Program-made: the position numbers and the translations under genes
DNA from: an uncultured Oscillospiraceae bacterium
Lineage (GTDB): Bacteria > Bacillota > Clostridia > Oscillospirales > Acutalibacteraceae
NCBI GenBank assembly: GCA_900555705.1
Contig: USLV01000013.1
Span: forward strand, 1-15,224
Direction of reading: 5' to 3'
DNA length: 15,224 nucleotides
Notes under the pieces: model-generated
Seen by the model: only the letters and a program-made list of their open reading frames with translations
Database searches by the model: none
What the model was told of the DNA's origin: nothing
Part shown: piece by piece, positions 13,713 through 15,224 of the stretch
Numbering within the stretch: the first letter of the stretch is position 1
Layout: the number at the start of each line of letters is the position of its first letter

Positions 13713-14525
13713 TTATTCGGATTGATCTCTGTTCGGGTTGAGCGACAATAGCAAATCTGCGTCGCCGCCATAATAGGTCGGCATTTTGCCGTCCCATTTT
13801 TCCAGAAACTCCAGTTCAATGATGCTGTCGGAGAGCGCCTCATTTTTGATCTGCATGGCCTCCGCCTCACCCTGGGCCTGAATCACCGCCTGTTCTGCCT
13901 CGGTCTTGATCCGCTCGAGGTCGTACTTGGCTTTCAGCGCGTTCTGTTCCGCCACCTGCTTTTCTTCAATCGCCTTGTCGAAAGCGGCACTAAAGGTCAG
14001 ATCGGTAATGTTAAGGCTGTCGACAAAGATGTACTTATCCGCCAGCCGCTCCTTCAGCGTCTCCTTGATCTGAGCAGAAATTTCGCTTCGGCGGGTGATG
14101 GCCTCCTCTGCCGTATACTGCGAGGTCACCGACTTGATGCATTCGGAAACCGCCGGTGCAATGATGGTATCCTCATAGTTGAGACTCAGGTTTTGATACA
14201 GCGCGTCGACATTTTCTCCGTCTACACGGTAGTTCACCGCCACATTGGTGGTGATGGACTGCATATCCTTGCTTGCAGAGGTTTCTCCCTCCACCGTGTA
14301 CTTCTTGACACGAGCATCCACATGGACAATCGACTGAACAAACGGGATTTTAAAGCTCAAGCCTTCATCCAGCACCGTTCCATCCACCGCTCCCATGGTC
14401 AGCTTCACGCCCTTGAAACCAGCCGGTACAATATCGAAGCAACTGAATGCCGCCACCAACAGCACCAGGGCACAGGGAACAATAATCAGTAGACGTTTGA
14501 CAAATGTGGGCATCTTCTTTTCCAT
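13713..14525 (-). CDS. SPFH/prohibitin-family membrane protein, 270 aa
   Basis: SPFH (band 7) proteins form large ring or cage assemblies on membranes and are linked to membrane organisation and protease control. The start at 14525 (MEKKMPTFVKR) has AAAAGG 9 nt upstream; the in-frame ATG at 14534 directly abuts that site, leaving no spacing. A single N-terminal membrane segment (about 10-29, RLLIIVPCALVLLVAAFSCF) is followed by the SPFH core (about 33-190, starting DIVPAGFKGVKLTMG) and a charged coiled coil (about 185-235, EEKQVAEQNALKAKYDLERI). The C-terminus, WDGKMPTYYGGDADLLLSL, is the usual prohibitin-type ending. The length fits the family. It has its own promoter, and no NfeD-type partner or FtsH gene lies nearby, so its role here stays general. 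Confidence 0.92.
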   Translation of the reverse strand: MEKKMPTFVKRLLIIVPCALVLLVAAFSCFDIVPAGFKGVKLTMGAVDGTVLDEGLSFKIPFVQSIVHVDARVKKYTVEGETSASKDMQSITTNVAVNYRVDGENVDALYQNLSLNYEDTIIAPAVSECIKSVTSQYTAEEAITRRSEISAQIKETLKERLADKYIFVDSLNITDLTFSAAFDKAIEEKQVAEQNALKAKYDLERIKTEAEQAVIQAQGEAEAMQIKNEALSDSIIELEFLEKWDGKMPTYYGGDADLLLSLNPNRDQSE

Positions 14526-14564
14526 TTTCTTCATCCTTTTCTGTTGTTTTAAGGCCTTGACAAT

Positions 14565-14593
14565 AGGATATCGTATTCCGGCAGAGAAGTCAA
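14565..14593 (-). promoter_or_regulatory. sigma-A promoter of the SPFH gene
   Basis: On the minus strand, TTGACT (14588-14593), a 17-bp spacer and TATCCT (14565-14570) precede the start codon with a leader of about 35 nt. The same TTGACT box occurs at the copy B dockerin promoter. Confidence 0.7.
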
Positions 14594-14907
14594 AAGTCGA
14601 AAAGAGCCGAATTTCGGCAAAAACAGCCGTTTTGGATCTCCCTTATTGAAATGGCATTTGTCAATCCTATCCAGTCTTGTCCAATGAATTCCGCACGGGT
14701 CGCTGCACACTTTTGGAGATTTCTCAGTAAAATCAGGAACTCCGGCAAAGCCGGCGTGAGTAAGTCTTGGAAGGTATTGTTGTGCGACCCATCCACTTAT
14801 CCGATTGGATAGCAGATTTTCTTCCAACTGCTTTCTAATGTATTCCCTGCGAAGTCAGACGCTCCTTCGCATCTCAGATATAAAAGATGATATTTTGTTT
14901 TATCAAT
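14594..14907. other. intergenic stretch without a supported gene
   Basis: Short open frames exist on both strands (a plus-strand 53-codon frame at 14651-14812, and minus-strand frames at 14549-14827 and 14590-14796), but none has a Shine-Dalgarno and the minus ones run into or through the SPFH promoter. Small hairpins are present: CCGGC/GCCGG near 14742-14754, and GCGAAG/CTTCGC near 14849-14870. Base composition falls from mixed to AT-rich towards the right. It could hold a degenerate gene or an interspersed repeat. Confidence 0.5.
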
Positions 14908-15199
14908 TTATTGTATATTAATCTTTTTGCAATACCTCGCCTTAATAATATATACATACCCCATTGTTCCACACAAAGCAAGAATAAATGATGCAATCGA
15001 ATCAACCCATGCTACTGCTAGTTCACCCATAAATTTGTTTACAATCGTACGTAAAAATATCCCTACTAGTCCACAAAACCCGGTAAAAATATAGGTAACA
15101 TTTGAAGGGCGTTTTTTCAACAGGTTAGCATACCGATAAAAATTTTGCTTTAACCTGTTATAAGTAATGAAAAGTACTGCTAAGGACATAGTTATATAC
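14908..15199 (-). CDS. hypothetical membrane protein, C-terminal part (5' end cut by contig edge)
   Basis: About 96 genuine residues remain; the apparent opening MCIRDR is translated adapter. An internal Met (ATG at 15187-15189) could be a real start, but the contig ends too close to judge. The fragment has a hydrophobic start (TMSLAVLFITY), a basic stretch (NRLKQNFYRYANLLKKRPS), then two clear membrane spans (about residues 40-60, VTYIFTGFCGLVGIFLRTIV, and 68-90, VAWVDSIASFILALCGTMGY), and ends in a basic tail. Basic residues between and after the spans suggest cytoplasmic loops. I do not recognise the family. Base use is AT-rich, with TTA, ATA and AAA codons, unlike the GC-rich genes elsewhere in the window, which may indicate recent transfer or a chimeric join. 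Confidence 0.6.
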
Positions 15200-15224
15200 C
15201 TGTCTCTTATACACATCTGACGCT
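15200..15224. other. Nextera sequencing adapter (right contig end)
   Basis: Bases 15200-15218 are CTGTCTCTTATACACATCT, the reverse complement of the Tn5 mosaic end, and GACGCT after it continues the read-1 adapter. It is library sequence, not genome, and supplies the false N-terminus MCIRDR of the truncated membrane protein. Confidence 0.97.

Noticed and set aside
14651..14812. 53-codon plus-strand frame, and overlapping minus-strand frames, right of the SPFH gene
   Set aside because: No ribosome binding site and no recognisable domain; the minus frames overlap the SPFH promoter. Kept only as a possible repeat or degenerate sequence.

Overview
The window reads as a contig from an uncultured anaerobic Firmicute, most likely a gut or rumen Clostridia member of the Ruminococcaceae/Oscillospiraceae type. 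This is inferred from two very large secreted proteins ending in cellulosome-type dockerins, a RecD2-type helicase, strong AAGGAGG-like ribosome binding sites and sigma-A promoters with TTGACN/TATNNT boxes spaced 17 bp. Most genes are clearly GC-rich; the last ~320 bases on the right are AT-rich. Both ends carry Nextera transposase adapter sequence (1-22 and 15200-15224), so the contig is genuine only from 23 to 15199, and the genes touching the ends are cut there.

Layout, left to right. At 23-1857 on the minus strand lie the N-terminal part of a RecD2 helicase, a small single-span membrane protein and a 68-residue hypothetical protein. At 2020-10568, also minus, are two tandem paralogous genes for ~1360-1380-residue secreted proteins. 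Each has a signal peptide, an N-terminal beta-sandwich-like module, two consecutive pectate-lyase-like beta-helices, a second beta-sandwich-like module and a C-terminal dockerin. Each gene has its own promoter, and their 3' flanks are related, pointing to tandem gene duplication. Upstream of them (10743-11822, minus) is a GT2 glycosyltransferase fused to a TPR-like helical region. A divergent plus-strand pair follows: a 67-residue XRE regulator with a TTG start (12066-12269) and a secreted CAP/SCP protein with a long Ser/Thr/Pro linker (12479-13312). Two minus-strand genes face them: a small basic OB-like protein (13373-13594) and an SPFH/prohibitin-family membrane protein (13713-14525). The right edge holds a mostly gene-free stretch and a truncated AT-rich membrane protein.

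How the genes may work together: the two dockerin proteins are presumably secreted and docked on a scaffoldin encoded elsewhere, where the tandem beta-helices would bind or cleave a plant or mucin polysaccharide; their exact substrate cannot be read from sequence. The glycosyltransferase, CAP protein and SPFH protein are all plausible envelope functions, but most genes have separate promoters or terminators, so this is a neighbourhood of independent units rather than one operon. I saw no tRNA, rRNA, CRISPR array, insertion sequence or prophage module.
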